From the NCBI GenBank assembly GCA_025769875.1, contig JAGFNK010000022.1, positions 208,057 to 272,056 of the forward strand: a stretch of DNA of 64,000 nt. The letters are read 5' to 3'. Source of the stretch: Russula earlei. Lineage: Eukaryota; Basidiomycota; Agaricomycetes; Russulales; Russulaceae. The position numbers and the translations under genes are program-made. A model generated the notes under the pieces. That model worked only from the letters and a program-made list of their open reading frames with translations, was not told the origin of the DNA and did no database searches. Shown piece by piece: positions 34,401-46,108 of this stretch. Each line of letters begins with the position of its first letter. The stretch's first letter is position 1.

Positions 34401-35240
34401 AATGAAATCTGATTACGCTGATGGCAACATCCTTGCTGACTATCTGGATTCTGTGAAGGCATCACTCAACAACTGTTTCCAGGAGAATTATGCAGGAAAA
34501 TATGTTGCGCTGCCTGTCCATGATCATCCCTGTACCACTAGTCCGTCAAAGACTTGTTCACAGTCTCGCAATGAGTCTCTGCAAAAGGTCAATTTTACTG
34601 CCCAATACAAGAAGCATGCCAGTGCAAGAAGGGACCAGCTTGAGGAGTACTTTAGGCTCCCCTGTGAGGAGTTTGATTCCTGTGATCCAGTTCACTGGTG
34701 GGTTGGACAATGCTCACAATTTCCAGATCATTTTGTCTTTGCTCAGGATCTCTTGGCAATTCCAGATTAGAATTTCATTGATATGTGTTTATGTCAATTA
34801 CTTATGTTGAAAACAAAAACTGCAGGTTCTGCTGTTGCTGTTGAAAGAATATTTTTGGGTGGGCAGACACCATCTCATTACAAAGAGCCAGCCTACATCC
34901 AGAGACTATCCAGACATTGATGCTTGTCAAGCAGCACTTATGTGTTATGCGACGCACCATCACCGCATCGAGTATGGCTGTAGCCATATATGGTACGGTT
35001 GGCAGCCCTATCCCCAACTGTGACACTGTACTATCCAAGGAATCTACTTGTGCACTGTCAGCAATCTTAGCACAACACCAACGCCAAAAGTCTACCTTAC
35101 CAAAGGCTTTACAACAAATCAGAACAGGACTGCCATGCTCTCCATTCATGGATAGTGTCACCACCACATATGGTACTCAGGATTCAAATGTGAGAGCAAT
35201 TTTAGCTAAGCATGTGTACAACACATCTGAGGGCAAGTAA
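31494..35240 (+). pseudogene. hAT-family transposase with BED finger, broken by LTR B3 and stops
   Basis: hAT transposases excise and insert elements with 8-base duplications. An acidic N-terminal region (31494-31760) precedes a BED-type finger (NPIYLFYEQVATS, HYKCYHGLGKILTVTKAMKY, then GHLKHHFPA near 32150). LTR B3 sits here. The gene resumes at 32807 with LLAEWIVACDQPFDEVDKQP, KMGEHTVDNIKKMF, KVAILLDAWTSSNQHAFLAI (first D), VIAFVMDNAMNND (second D) and CMPHTCHLAALK. The C-terminal dimerisation region reads QLEEYFRLPCEEFDSCDPVH WWVGQ, then AVERIFSGGRDTISL with a frameshift, and MLVKQHL. Introns near 33001-33047 and 33154-33200 fit. Stops (for example near 33412) show it is inactive. It could have mobilised elements such as G1 and G2, but their ends are not visible here. 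Confidence 0.8.
32156..32806 (-). mobile_element. LTR B3, truncated LTR of family B
   Basis: It matches 60990-61607, ending TGGTTCATAACA at 32806. About 180 bases of the other end and some transposase sequence are missing, so no TSD is found. Confidence 0.8.
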
Positions 35241-35338
35241 GAGAGACAAAGTGCTTTATTTGAGGTGTGACAGAAGATTTGACTTGCCTCCTCTTCACTT
35301 GAGGCAAGTTATATAAACTGTCCTTTTTCTCCCCCCCC

Positions 35339-35880
35339 TGTCAAGACTCACTGTTGAACTATCCAGTTCAAGAGCGAGGAGTAAGCTCAAAGACAAGTCG
35401 ATAGACATCTAAGATGGTGTGGGCAAGAAGTAGAGTCCAAAGCAGTACCAAATACCAGAGAGGTATAGTTACAGGTAGAGTCAAGCAGGTACACAGGGAA
35501 GAAGCCAGAATGGTCACAAGAGGATGGTCCTTAAAGGAGTATCCCAGGGATAGAGAGTGCCATAAACAAATGGACAGTCTGAAGACTGTCTGTTACTTTA
35601 TTGAGTGCTTATATACTACAAGAGAACTGCTAAATAGGGAACAAGTCTTAACCTTGTTATCAAGCACAATAGATGGATGAGTAAGAAGTCAGAGTGCACT
35701 TACTGAGCATGCTCAGTCATGCTCAGTAAGCTGCTGCGTAAGAAGGCTTCTCTTGATGAGTAAGGGCCTTTACTGTCCACATGTTCACTGCTCTAGTACA
35801 CGTGCAAAGCACCTGATTCATTTGCTGTTAGTTTAGGGCTGGTCATTTGAGGACTTGTAGTTTGGTTCCAGGAATAGACA
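35339..35880 (-). mobile_element. LTR A4, truncated family A LTR
   Basis: It starts TGTCAAGACTCACTG after a C-run and follows family A to GGTTCCAGGAATAGA, where the other copies continue with about 420 more bases. It abuts the gag remnant to its right; flanking 5-mers do not match. Confidence 0.75.
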
Positions 35881-37047
35881 TGCCCCAGGTTGAAAGGTGA
35901 GCCCAAGGGTGGTTTGGGTTTGTGTTGCAATTGTGCATGTTAGCATGATCCATAAGGACTGCGTGTTCATGCATCCAAATCCAGTGTTGCTTTTGTGCAC
36001 CAAAGATCCACTCTTGGAATGTGACAGGATCTTCCTGACTGATGATTGCTTCAACTAGAAGTTTGGGGAGGCCACATGCAAAGAGGTGCATGACCATCAG
36101 GTCATCGGTGTGCAGGGATCCATGGCAAGCAAGCAGTTCAAAGTTAGCAATGTATTCATCCAAGTTATTTTCCTTCATCTTGAGTTCACAGAGTTGGTCT
36201 TGTGCGCATTCACATTTGGCGTAGTCAGTGAATGCTTGTTTAAATTGTTAGTCCAAAGGGGATTTCTTCTGGATCAAGCATGACCTTTTCAAGCCATTTG
36301 TCCATCACTTCAACCTACCCGTCGACACGAGGCCCTTCCATAAGTGACAGGAAGTAGGCACACTTCTTGATGGGACTTTGGGCAATCTTACTGTTGAAGT
36401 TTTCCATTGTCTGAAGGACATGCATCGTGGTCATGGCAGGCATAGGTGTCATAGTTGTCTGGGTCTGGGCTCAGGGGTCTTCTGTGTCCTCCGAAGCCTT
36501 GGAACAAGGAGGGGCATGGATATGCTTGTGCCATTCCAGAGGATGCAAGTTGTTGAGGTACTTGTGCAGGTGGTTCTTCCAGTTTGTTGGTAGCAACAGG
36601 AAGTTGTGTCGTGGTTTTGGGTTCTTGTTCCATGGGTTTGGTGGGTGCAGGTCCAGGGGTTGGGGTGTGCGATGGGTTCTTCGAGTTAGGAATGGGCTCA
36701 CCTGACTTGATGAGCTGTTCCATATCAAGGCCCTTGAGGGGCTCATTGATCAATCTGAAGGCCGGGCATGCAATGCGGTAGGCCTCAAAATAGTCTTCAT
36801 GGTGTTGGATTTCAAACCAGACACCGTAGAGAGTTCCAAGGCCAAATTTGGCCTTCCTGTAGACAGTGTAGTACCTGGTCCAGGGCACACTGTTTACTCC
36901 TACTCTGAAGAAATGAGCATTCTCCTTAAAAGTTTCAGGGATGAGTGCATCATCGAGGTCTGGGTTTAATTTGAAGTGACATCTTAGCTTCTTCAGTCCT
37001 TTTTCTGTAGGTTTTCCTTGACCTTTGAATCTCCAGTCTCTAGCCAT
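35881..37047 (-). pseudogene. Gag of a gypsy-type element K, decayed
   Basis: The start ATG at 37047 gives MARDWRFKGQGKPTEKGL. A basic N-terminal part and a Pro/Thr-rich linker (NPSHTPTPGPAPTKPMEQEP) follow. In later frames I read KIAQSPIKKCAYFLSLMEGP, EVMDKWLEKVMLDPEEIPFG, FKQAFTDYAKCECAQDQLCE, LDEYIANFELLACHGSLHTD, FACGLPKLLVEAII and FQEWIFGAQKQH, a Gag capsid order. Stops near 36320 and 36240 and frameshifts inactivate it. The zinc knuckle and everything downstream are replaced by LTR A4. Confidence 0.78.
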
Positions 37048-37155
37048 GGAAGTTATTCTGGGGAAAACAGTGTATTTGGGGGTGGATGCGTGTGTATGTG
37101 TTCAGGGTCAAGGGTTCAAGGGAAAGCTTGTTCTAATGTCACCAACTGGGGGCGG

Positions 37156-37627
37156 TGTTGCTGACAAATTCATTCACGCATGAGTTGTGCACACAGAGTC
37201 GAGTGGGAACACAAAGTTCTCGTGAGGATCAGGGTTCTCAGAGATGTGACTACTGTTGTAGTCATATTTCATGGAGAGGGGGGGACACAAATAAGTCTTC
37301 ATGTTGTGAAGACTTATGAGCAGGAAGAGTTTCAGATGAAATGCTTGATGTCTTGCAAGCCTACAAGTCCTGAAGCTGAACCAGTGATATCTCACAGAAG
37401 AACAAGCTTAGGGCTTGTTCTTCTTAACAGACAGGTTTATATACAGGTAGGATGCTATATCAAATGGTATCCTCAAGGTAGAAGCGAGGTGATCGACCAG
37501 GAACATGCTGGAAGGTACTGGTATACACAAGTTAGAGATAAGAGTCATCAAACATGAGGTAACCACGATTTTGTCCAGGTAGGCTAGCCCGGTTGCTGGT
37601 CTGGTCCGAGGTATTGGTTCTGTGACA
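37156..37627 (-). repeat. Probable 5' LTR of element K
   Basis: TG...CA ends (TGTTGCTGACA to GGTTCTGTGACA), about 110 bases upstream of the gag start in element orientation. The call rests on ends and position, since no second copy is in the window. Confidence 0.55.
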
Positions 37628-39451
37628 GAAATTCTTACAAATCTTATGCACATACCATGTTCAATGTGAGAATAAATATTAAAAATACTAGAGAAGCCTT
37701 CAAGGGAGCTGACTAGACAACTCAGTCCAACAGCTTTGCTCCTACTCACTCATTTGCCCCCAGAGACCACACAACACAACATCTACCCCCATAGGAGTCA
37801 ACTCAAAATGTGGCATCCTGCATGTTGGCTCTGGAAACTCCATCAGCAACATCACCAATATCCTTGCATGTGGCCACCCTCTGGCTCATCTATTGCTGTA
37901 ACTACTGAAAGGCCACAGTCAGTAAGTCTAGTGGGTGAGAAATGAGGCAAGACCGCAGACATGGAAATGAGGAGATCCTCAAGCGGTTGAACTGGAACCC
38001 TGATAGATCAGAGAAGGCAAAGACCTCTCCAGTAAGGTTCTAGATCCAAGATAGATGTTACATGGTAGATAGAACAATTGTAGATTGTAGATATAGATAC
38101 ATCAGTAAACTGGCAAATCAGATTCCAGGTTTCCACTTGTTTCCATTGGTTTCCAGGTTTCTGGGAACTTGAAACCCAGAAACTCAGAAACCTATACTAC
38201 TCAACTCAGATCTACCATTATTCACACACAAGAATTACTGGCAACCATTACAAGTCCTTCTCAGCCATGTAGATCATGTGAGCAAGAGGTGCTGGAGGGC
38301 CATCCTGGAGCATGGCAATGATGATGATGCTGTAGATCAGTCAATGCTATCTGCCTGTTATGAAGACTTGTACATTCCACAAAGCCCTTAGAACAGTGTT
38401 TCATTAGGGCTCACATTTGATTACTTGCCTTTCCACATAGATTCTATGCCTTCATGTCTAATTCCTATCTTGCAGCACCCATTAGAAATTGTATATTATA
38501 GGACCTAGATCTGAAGTTACATAGGTTCCAGTAGGTTTCCTAGGTTTCCATCCCAGACTGTCTGGCCAGGTTTCCAAGGAAATGGACCTGGGTTTCCAAG
38601 TGTCTAACTCTCCAGGTTTTAGCTGGTTTTTGGTGGTTTTTGGTGGTTTCTCAACTTGAGAAACCTCTGGAAACTGAGAGGCACAATTACTGATTTATGG
38701 GACTAGGGTTATGCTCTCTACAATATCTAGCACATGATGTAGCCTTATGTTGCATCTAGAACATTTCCACATCATGCAACACTGGATTTGTGATATAGTG
38801 GACACCTGTACCTACCCAGAATGGTCTTGGGAACTGCCCATGACCATAGGTGTATAAATACCTACTTGTAGACAAGTATACACATTGCTCAACACCCCAA
38901 TATCACTTGAGCATTAGCACAACCTCTTAGGTGGGTTGCTTAGCCTGTTAGCTGTACTCTATGCTGCATGACACAAGCATTTGTCCAGAGTGAAGGCCTG
39001 GGGGTGGAGTGAGAAGTGAAGAAGAAAACAGAAGGTGAAATGATGAAGGGACATTCAGGGAGTCTTAGTAGCAGCTTGGACTTCAGTCTTCAAGAGGGAC
39101 ACAACACACACCATTTTTCATTGTTTGTGCTAAGTATTTACTGTGTAGAGCAAAACTTCATTGAGGCAGCCAAGTGTAGTGATTGGAGGGGGGTGGAAGT
39201 AGTGTGAGGTAAAAGAGAAACAATTGTAAGGTGAAAGAAAATAGAGACAATTGTAAGGGAAGTCAGATTGGGGTATTGTACCTTGTAGCCCCAAAATGTT
39301 TGAATCCTTCTGCTGCTGTTCCAAGGACCAGTGTTGAGATGGGTGATCCAACAGTAAAAGAATTTGTTGAGATAAGCTGTAGCTGGCACAAGCTGTCTGG
39401 GTGATCCACAGGCCTGGTCCACACCAGTGTTCCAGCTCAGTTGGCTGCAAC
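37628..39451. other. Unassigned region with a GTTTCC-rich segment
   Basis: No gene is recognised. Around 38130-38690 the motif GGTTTCCA and its complement TGGAAACC recur many times at both edges (TTCCAGGTTTCCACTTGTTT at the left, GAGAAACCTCTGGAAACTGA at the right), which might be a small inverted-repeat element. A TATAAATA sequence lies near 38852. Confidence 0.4.
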
Positions 39452-40989
39452 TAGTGCTGTTCCGGCCTGGCTTGGCCTGAAAGCCCTGGCTTTAGCTTGG
39501 CTCAAGGCGGCTCTGGCTTTCTCAAATCCCAGGCCGAGCCAAAGCCGTCAAACCTGGCTTGGCTTGGCTTGGCTTGGCTTAGGCCACAGCTTTTCGAAAA
39601 TATTGTTTCTTTTTCTATACAGGTCGCCAATGGACGCTACAATGCTACTGTAGCATGCCTGTTTGGGGCATGCGGAGTTCAGGAGGTTTGATCTGAGGGT
39701 GGCTACGGACAGGGAGGAACTGAGAGCAAGTGGAGATCATGCCCCGGATCCGATGCTTGATGTCCTAGAGGCGCAGGTAAAGGAGTGCACGAGTGCGCGT
39801 GTGTTCTTGAAGGAGAAGAGAATGATCTTGAGGTGGTTGAGGTTCCCTCTGGCACACAAGAGAGTTAAAAGGGACATTAAAGCTGTTATTCAAGATTGTA
39901 GCTACCAGCCTTAAGTACTGTAGCACAAGGAGAACCAGGTAATCAAAGGGGGCAGAGGGACATGGAACGCGAGACAAAACAAAACAAGACAGGAGCAAGT
40001 GAGTATGACGTTGCGACAGACCACAAACTAGAACCGATGTGTAAGACAATCTACACTAATTGGAACAAGGCAAGTGTTAGCAAAATCGGAGAGTAAGTAA
40101 ACACAGGTGGATGGGAATTCTTAGCAGTACAGTATATCAGCCAAGAGCGTACCAAAAACCTATTCCTCTGACTCCAAGTCTGCAAGCGTGGGGCGGCGCG
40201 ACAATGACGACTGGGCGAGGCGCTGTGGGTAGCAAACCCTCGTGTAGAGCGGTGATGATGACACAAGTGCGTCATGTCTGTGTGTGGATGTGTGGCCGCC
40301 GTGAGGACAATGCTTGAGGGACGAGTATGCTGGAGCCGAGGTGAGTGACATTGATGGCGATTGACTTGAGCTGTTGTCACCGTCTGCTGACATGGGAGTA
40401 GGAAACGTGAAGGATGACATCGTGAGTGTGAACACGAGAAGGGAGAGGGATGAAGGACGATGGAGAGAGGGAGGACACGTGGTGTGCAAGGGGGCGTCAT
40501 GTGAGTTTCCCGGCCAATGGACTCACTTACTATCCTCTGGGTACAGCATCCGACAAAGAGCTAGAGAGAGCACTGATATCCTTGACAAGCTGTTTGACTG
40601 TTTCAGGAGTGGACATTGTGGACACAGAAGGGGGAGAGCACAAATTGAACACAAAATGAGCATTGGGCACATTGAAATATAGACCACCAAGGCTTACATT
40701 GTACATGCACTTGAGCAAAAAGGAAGGTTGAGAGGGAGGCGCAGATACAATGATGAAAAATGACAGGAAATGACGGTGTCCATGCAAAATTGATAAATTA
40801 AAGTTCGATGATAATGCGTGATTACCCCAAATGATCCAAGCTGGGGCTTAGATGGCCTGGCTCTGGCTTTTCAAATCATAGGCCAGGCCAAAGCCCTTAA
40901 AAGCTGTCACTTTGGCCCAGCTCAGCCCAGCCTATTTCGGCTCAGCTTGGCCCGGCTTGCAGCCTGAGGCCAGGCCAAGCACAGCACTA
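39452..40989. mobile_element. G2: hAT-type non-autonomous element
   Basis: The ends are TAGTGCTGTTCCGGCC and GGCCAAGCACAGCACTA, flanked by the 8-base duplication GCTGCAAC (39444-39451 and 40990-40997). It shares the GGCTTGGC-rich subterminal sequence with G1 and carries module H reversed at about 39880-40520. There is no transposase. Confidence 0.88.
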
Positions 40990-43055
40990 GCTGCAACGTG
41001 TATGATCAGTGTCAGGACTCACTGTTGAACAATCCAGTTCAAGAGTGAGGGGAAAGGTCAGAGATGAGTTGATAGGTGTCTAAAATGGCATGGGCAAGAG
41101 GGAGGGTCCAGAGCAGTAACAGATACCAGAGAGGTACAGTTACTGGCAGTGTGGAGAAGTTATACAGAGAAGCCAGTGGGACAGAAGAGGGTGGTCCTGA
41201 AGGAGTATCCCTGGTAAAGAGAGTGCCACAAATGAAATGGACAGTCTGAAGACTGTCCACTACTTTATTGAGCACTTATATACTACAAGGGGGACGGACT
41301 ACTAAATAGAAAACTAGTCATAACCTTGTTATCAAACACAATAGGAGATGAGTAAAACATTGGGGAACACTTAGTGAGCATGCTCACTCATGCTCAGTAA
41401 GCTGCTGAGTAAAGAGGTCCCATATGTTGAGTAAGGACCTCTAGTGTCCATGTGTTCACTGTCTAGTGCATGTGCAAAACATCTCATTCATTTGCTGTCC
41501 ATTAGTTTAGGGCTGGTCTTCCTGAGACTTGGAATATTTGACAGTGAGGAGGTGCTTTTTATAAGACCCCTTATAAGGGTCTATTAGGATCCTTGGAGTT
41601 GACCCTAATATTAGTATTACTGTCATTTTCATGTGACCTTGCACTTGCCATTTTTGGATGTCATTTCAAGTGCAAAATCAAAACTGCTATATCTCAACAG
41701 CTTCTCAATGGATTGCCTTGAAACTTTGACAGTAGAACCTTATATACTGTATCTAGGTGCAGCTAAAATATGGGAGCCTAATATTCAGTTCTTGAAATGT
41801 TGATTTTCAGGTGCTGACATGGGTGCAAAACTTTGAACTGCCATATCTCAACTGTTTCTCAATCAATTGACTTGAAACTTCGACAATGGGATCTCATGTA
41901 CTGTATCTAGGTGCAGCCCAAGAGTTGGGGTCTAATTCTTAGTTCTTGAAGTTTCGATTTTTGGGTGTGATCTGAGTGCGAAATTTTGAACTGCCATATC
42001 TCAACCGTTTCTCAATAGATTGCCTTGAAACTTGGACAGTAGAACCCTATATACTGTGTCTAGGTGCAGCTAAAATATGGGAGCCTAGTGTTCAGCTCCT
42101 GAAGTTTCGATTTTTGGGTGCCGATCTGCATGCAAAATTTCGGACCTGCCATATCCATATGATCCCTCCTGGCCCACTCCTTCATTACTACTTCCTTCAC
42201 TCTTATCCTGAGCACACTCTATGAGCCTGGTCAAGGATATATGGGCCACTCTTCTCTATATGGATGGGAAACCAGCTCTTTGTTGTGATTTTGAATGCAC
42301 AAATTGACTTCTTGCTGGTCAACAACGGCACCATGCAGATGATGTTTCCTCTGCAGGTGACAGCATTAACGGATCGCCATGCAGCTACTTTCCCTCAAGG
42401 CCATCCAAGGATACTCCTCTGTCTTTTATTATGAAACCCACATCTTACCTTGATCAATGTATCACCAAACAAAGAAGGGAGTATTGCTGATCAGCCCAGT
42501 GAACTTTGTCGGTCAGTTTGTCTTGAAGTAGGCAACTACATCTCTTGTCTTTGCCTCTATGTGGAGGGTCTAATAGATGCCATGTGTTACTTGCAGTAAC
42601 AATATTGTTTGCAACATGGACAGGTTCAACTCTAGATCCTCCCTCTGACAGAGCATGCGCTAGCAATCGCTACTGAGTTAATGAATCTCACAGGTAACTT
42701 GTTCATCCCCAGTCATGGGCCTTCCTCCCCACTACGATTATCCCCCTTGCCACCATCTTCCACTTGCACCTCTTCTGCTCGCACTCTCACAAGGTTGTGG
42801 AGCCTTCCAATATCACCCATAGGCACCCAAATGAGCATGTCACCTCGCCTGAGCCTCCACGGAGATTTCAAGCCAAGGAACATGGCAAACATACACCAAA
42901 TCATATGCGTGCATCCTCACCATCCCTCCCTGACAGCTGCAAACCATGCTGACTTGAGTTATAAATCATTCTCCTGTTGATCCCACAAGCAGTTGCCGCA
43001 GCTCCATGCTTGTTGCCACTGGTGGTCACAGTGCTGGACATGAGAGCATGTCATC

Positions 43056-43574
43056 ATGCCACCTCCCAACCTTGACCTCAAGGCAAAGCGTCCACTGATA
43101 ACTTGGATACAGAACCCCCCCTCTTGCCCCCGCTCAATTCCTTCATGCCCCAGTGTCGCCCTGAGTCGAGCAAGGTCAGTCCTTGTCCGGCTCCATGAAC
43201 CCAAGTGTGCCCTTCTAAAGAGGCCCTTCCCAATATCAACTACAATGAGCACGGACTTGTCAGACGAGGACAACGATGGTGGTGGTCTCCCAGCTTCTGG
43301 CCTCATGGCACCCTGGGAGGTACTGCGTGGGTTGGCTGATGTCACCATTCAATGGGCTGCCAAGGCAAGTCAATGCAAACACCCTTTCAGCTTATTCAAT
43401 TCTTATGCCACCATTGTAGGAGAGTGGCGAAGCAAGCGAACTGCAAAGTCGCACAAGGTTGCCTTCTCCAGACCCCAGGTCAAGACATCAACCATCCAAA
43501 AAATGGAGGGTCCATCAGATGCCATGGCACCCCATGTCCTCAAATTCCCTGACAGTATGCAAAACCTCCTCTAA
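43056..43574 (+). CDS. Open reading frame in C2, possible captured exon
   Basis: This 172-codon frame contains MSTDLSDEDNDGGGLPASGL, APWEVLRGLADVTIQWAAKA and ATIVGEWRSKRTAKSHKVAF. The acidic start and the W-E-V-L-R-G-L-A-D-V helix look like protein sequence under selection, not low-complexity drift, but I cannot name the family. It lies between C2 inverted repeats, so it may be a transduplicated host exon. It may also be unreal. Confidence 0.3.
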   Translation: MPPPNLDLKAKRPLITWIQNPPSCPRSIPSCPSVALSRARSVLVRLHEPKCALLKRPFPISTTMSTDLSDEDNDGGGLPASGLMAPWEVLRGLADVTIQWAAKASQCKHPFSLFNSYATIVGEWRSKRTAKSHKVAFSRPQVKTSTIQKMEGPSDAMAPHVLKFPDSMQNLL

Positions 43575-43604
43575 GCAGGCCTGTAAGGTGTCTGAGCCCG
43601 CTGA

Positions 43605-44545
43605 CCAGGAAACTCACATGACTTGCACTTGCCCCCACCTCCCTCACATCCCTCGCCCACGTGTCTTCCTTTCCCTTTGTCTCTCATCTCCCTTCCCCTC
43701 CTATCATCCCTCCAACTATAGTCATTCCTTTCCCTCTTTTCACTTACCTCTTGCACACTCCTCTCAACGTCATTCCCTCGCATTGCCCACTCTACGCCCA
43801 GGAACAGCGACAACACCTCAGCTCGATCGCCTCCAACTTCACCCATGCCTCGCGCTCCCTCATCTACATCCATCCCCTGCACCACTAGTATCTTTGTCTG
43901 CTTCATGCTCCCCACCCTTTTGTCATATCACTCTCGCCCATCGTCGACTCCCTTTCAATCCCACTCTCACCCCTTTCATCATCATCTCTCAAGCATCGTC
44001 CTCACCCCTGCCACACGCATACGTATGGACTTGGATGACGCATGCACAGACGTCATCGCCACTTGATACGAGGGCTCGCTGCCCACAGCGCCTTGCCCTG
44101 TCGTCCTCGCCACACCACCCTCATGCTCACGGACTCGCAGTTGGAGCAGTAGGATTCTTATGCCATTGTCTTCTCATCCATGTTTTTGATTACCTAGTTC
44201 TCACCCCACCTTTATTCTACAGTATTTAAGGCTAGTAGCTACAGTCTCAAATAGGAGGGAGCTTTTGCCTCTGTGTTAAAACATCTCATCTGCCTGTGTG
44301 AACCATTCCCTTGAGAACACATGCACACCCTCTCTCACGTGCGCACGTGCGTTGCGTTCCAGGGCACAACCTTGCTCTCCCCTGCTCCCTTCTGCTCCTA
44401 CCTGCCCTTGGATCAAGCCCCACGGACTCTGCGTGCCCGACCTGGTGCGCTACAGTCCGGAGACCTGCTATTGTCCCACCAGTGATGTTTTCCGTCTGTC
44501 TCACTGTATTTTCCTTGCTGTGGTTGCGCGCTACAGCTGTAAATA
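43605..44545 (+). repeat. Module H copy inside C2
   Basis: It starts GGAAACTCACATGACTTGCA and ends near GTCCGGAGACCTGCTATTG. It is collinear with 16739-17870. The long open frame at 43459-44229 crosses into it but is C/T-rich and not conserved in the other copies. Confidence 0.5.
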
Positions 44546-45591
44546 GTCATGTGTAGGGATATCCTATCGTGCTCAGGGTTGGTCAGCACCCCAAAACATG
44601 AAAATTCAACAAGTGAAACCCATTATTTGGCTGTATCTAGATACAGTACATGAGATGATACTGTCCAAGTTTCAAGCCAATCCATTGAGAAATAGTTGAG
44701 ATATGGCAGTTCAAAATTTCGCATGCAGATTGGCACCCAAAAATCGAAACTTCAGGAACTGAACACTAGGCTCCCATATTTTAGCTGCACCTAGACACAG
44801 TATATAAGGTTCTACTGTCCAAGTTTCAAGGCAATCTATTGAGAAACAGTTGAGATATGGCAGTTTGAAATTTCGCACTCAGATCACACCCAAAAATCGA
44901 AAACTTCAAGAACTAAGAATTAGACCCCAACTCTTAGGATGCACTTAGATACAGTACATGAGATCCCATTGTCGAAGTTTCAAGTCAATTGATTGAGAAA
45001 CAGTTGAGATATGGCAGTTCAAAGTTCTGCACCCATGTCAGCACCTGAAAATCGACATTTCAAGAACTGAATATTATGCTCCCATATTTTAGCTGCACCT
45101 AGATACAGTATATAAGGTTCTACTGTCAAAGTTTCAAGGCAATCTGTTGAGAAGCTGTTGAGATATAGCAGTTTTGATTTTGCACTTGAAATGACATCCA
45201 AAAATGGCAAGTGCAAGGTCATGTGAAAACAACAGTAAGGTCCCTAGTGTCACCTTGTAGTTCATTCTGAGGTGATTAGAGTTAGTCTATTAACACATTC
45301 TAGGGCCTATAGGATCTCCATTAGCATCCAATATAAGGACTTTAGGGTCATTTGAAGGGTCTTTAGAAGGCCTCTAATGTTCTCTTTTACTGCTAGATAG
45401 GGTGCCAACAAGTAGGGCTTGCTGGATTGTGCCTAGAATCAATTATGCAACAATGTGCACATGATATTGTGGACACCTCTGCTCACACCTTTGGCCATGT
45501 GAACAGGGTGGCACCATAGAGCCCCCCTTTCCTCTAATATGGAAAGGTCCTTCAAGGGCTCTCTCTCTGGGAAATGGTTCATGACAATCAG

Positions 45592-46108
45592 TAAATAAAT
45601 TGATAGTATGATCTGAAACAATTGGTAGCTAGTACAAAGAGATCCTGAAAACCATTTTATGGTAATTACATATGCTATGATTAAGGATGCTCTCAGATAC
45701 TTTGATTTCATCCTACAGAAACTGAAGTAATTACTATCTCATGATCTTATCAGTAGCTGATTATGTGTTGTAGCAATATTTATTAGGTGGATATAACACA
45801 TAGTTTCATCCTACTGTTGAGTACTCACTGCTGGGCTAATACTACAGCCTGCAGGGGCTGTCAGTGTAAGCAAGGTAGATGTGCCAGACATTGAGAGTGA
45901 TGAACTTAATAAGCAAAAGCTTGGTGTAAAGGATGAGCCAAAGGGGAACAGTGACAGGGCCCTGGAGGATCAAGGGGAAAGGCCAGGGTTTGCTTACCCT
46001 TGCAGTCATGCCAGAGTACAAGGGGTTGGACAGAGGATCTGTAAAGCACAGCCATGAAGGAGTACACTGGGGAGCCAGGGAAGTCTTTAAACTCTGCTGT
46101 CTTGAAGG
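45592..46108. other. Unassigned spacer before gypsy A
   Basis: No repeat of this window matches. The - strand at 45906-46108 has a short open frame (DFPGSPVYSFMAVLYRSSVQ) that I do not recognise. The sequence ends at the LTR start at 46109. Confidence 0.4.

Larger units (their letters stand above)
41620..45235. mobile_element. C2: TA-flanked DNA transposon without transposase
   Basis: The left end is CTGTCATTTTCATGTGACC, the right end its near complement (GTCATGTGAAAACAACAG), flanked by TA at 41618-41619 and 45236-45237. The tandem-unit inverted repeats run 41620-42150 and 44560-45235. The interior contains unrecognised sequence, a 172-codon open frame and module H. Confidence 0.85.
41010..45586 (-). 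mobile_element. Solo LTR A3 (about 959 bp net), split by C2
   Basis: It starts TGTCAGGACTCACTG and ends GGTTCATGACA, with the duplication ATCAG at 41005-41009 and 45587-45591. Net length after removing C2 agrees with A1. Confidence 0.88.

Noticed and set aside
35339..35880. A short complete LTR of 542 bases
   Set aside because: Other family A copies continue for about 420 bases past its end and the flanks show no duplication, so it is truncated.
43459..44229. 256-codon open frame in C2
   Set aside because: It crosses from a different frame into module H, is mostly P, S, H and L, and is not conserved in the other module H copies.
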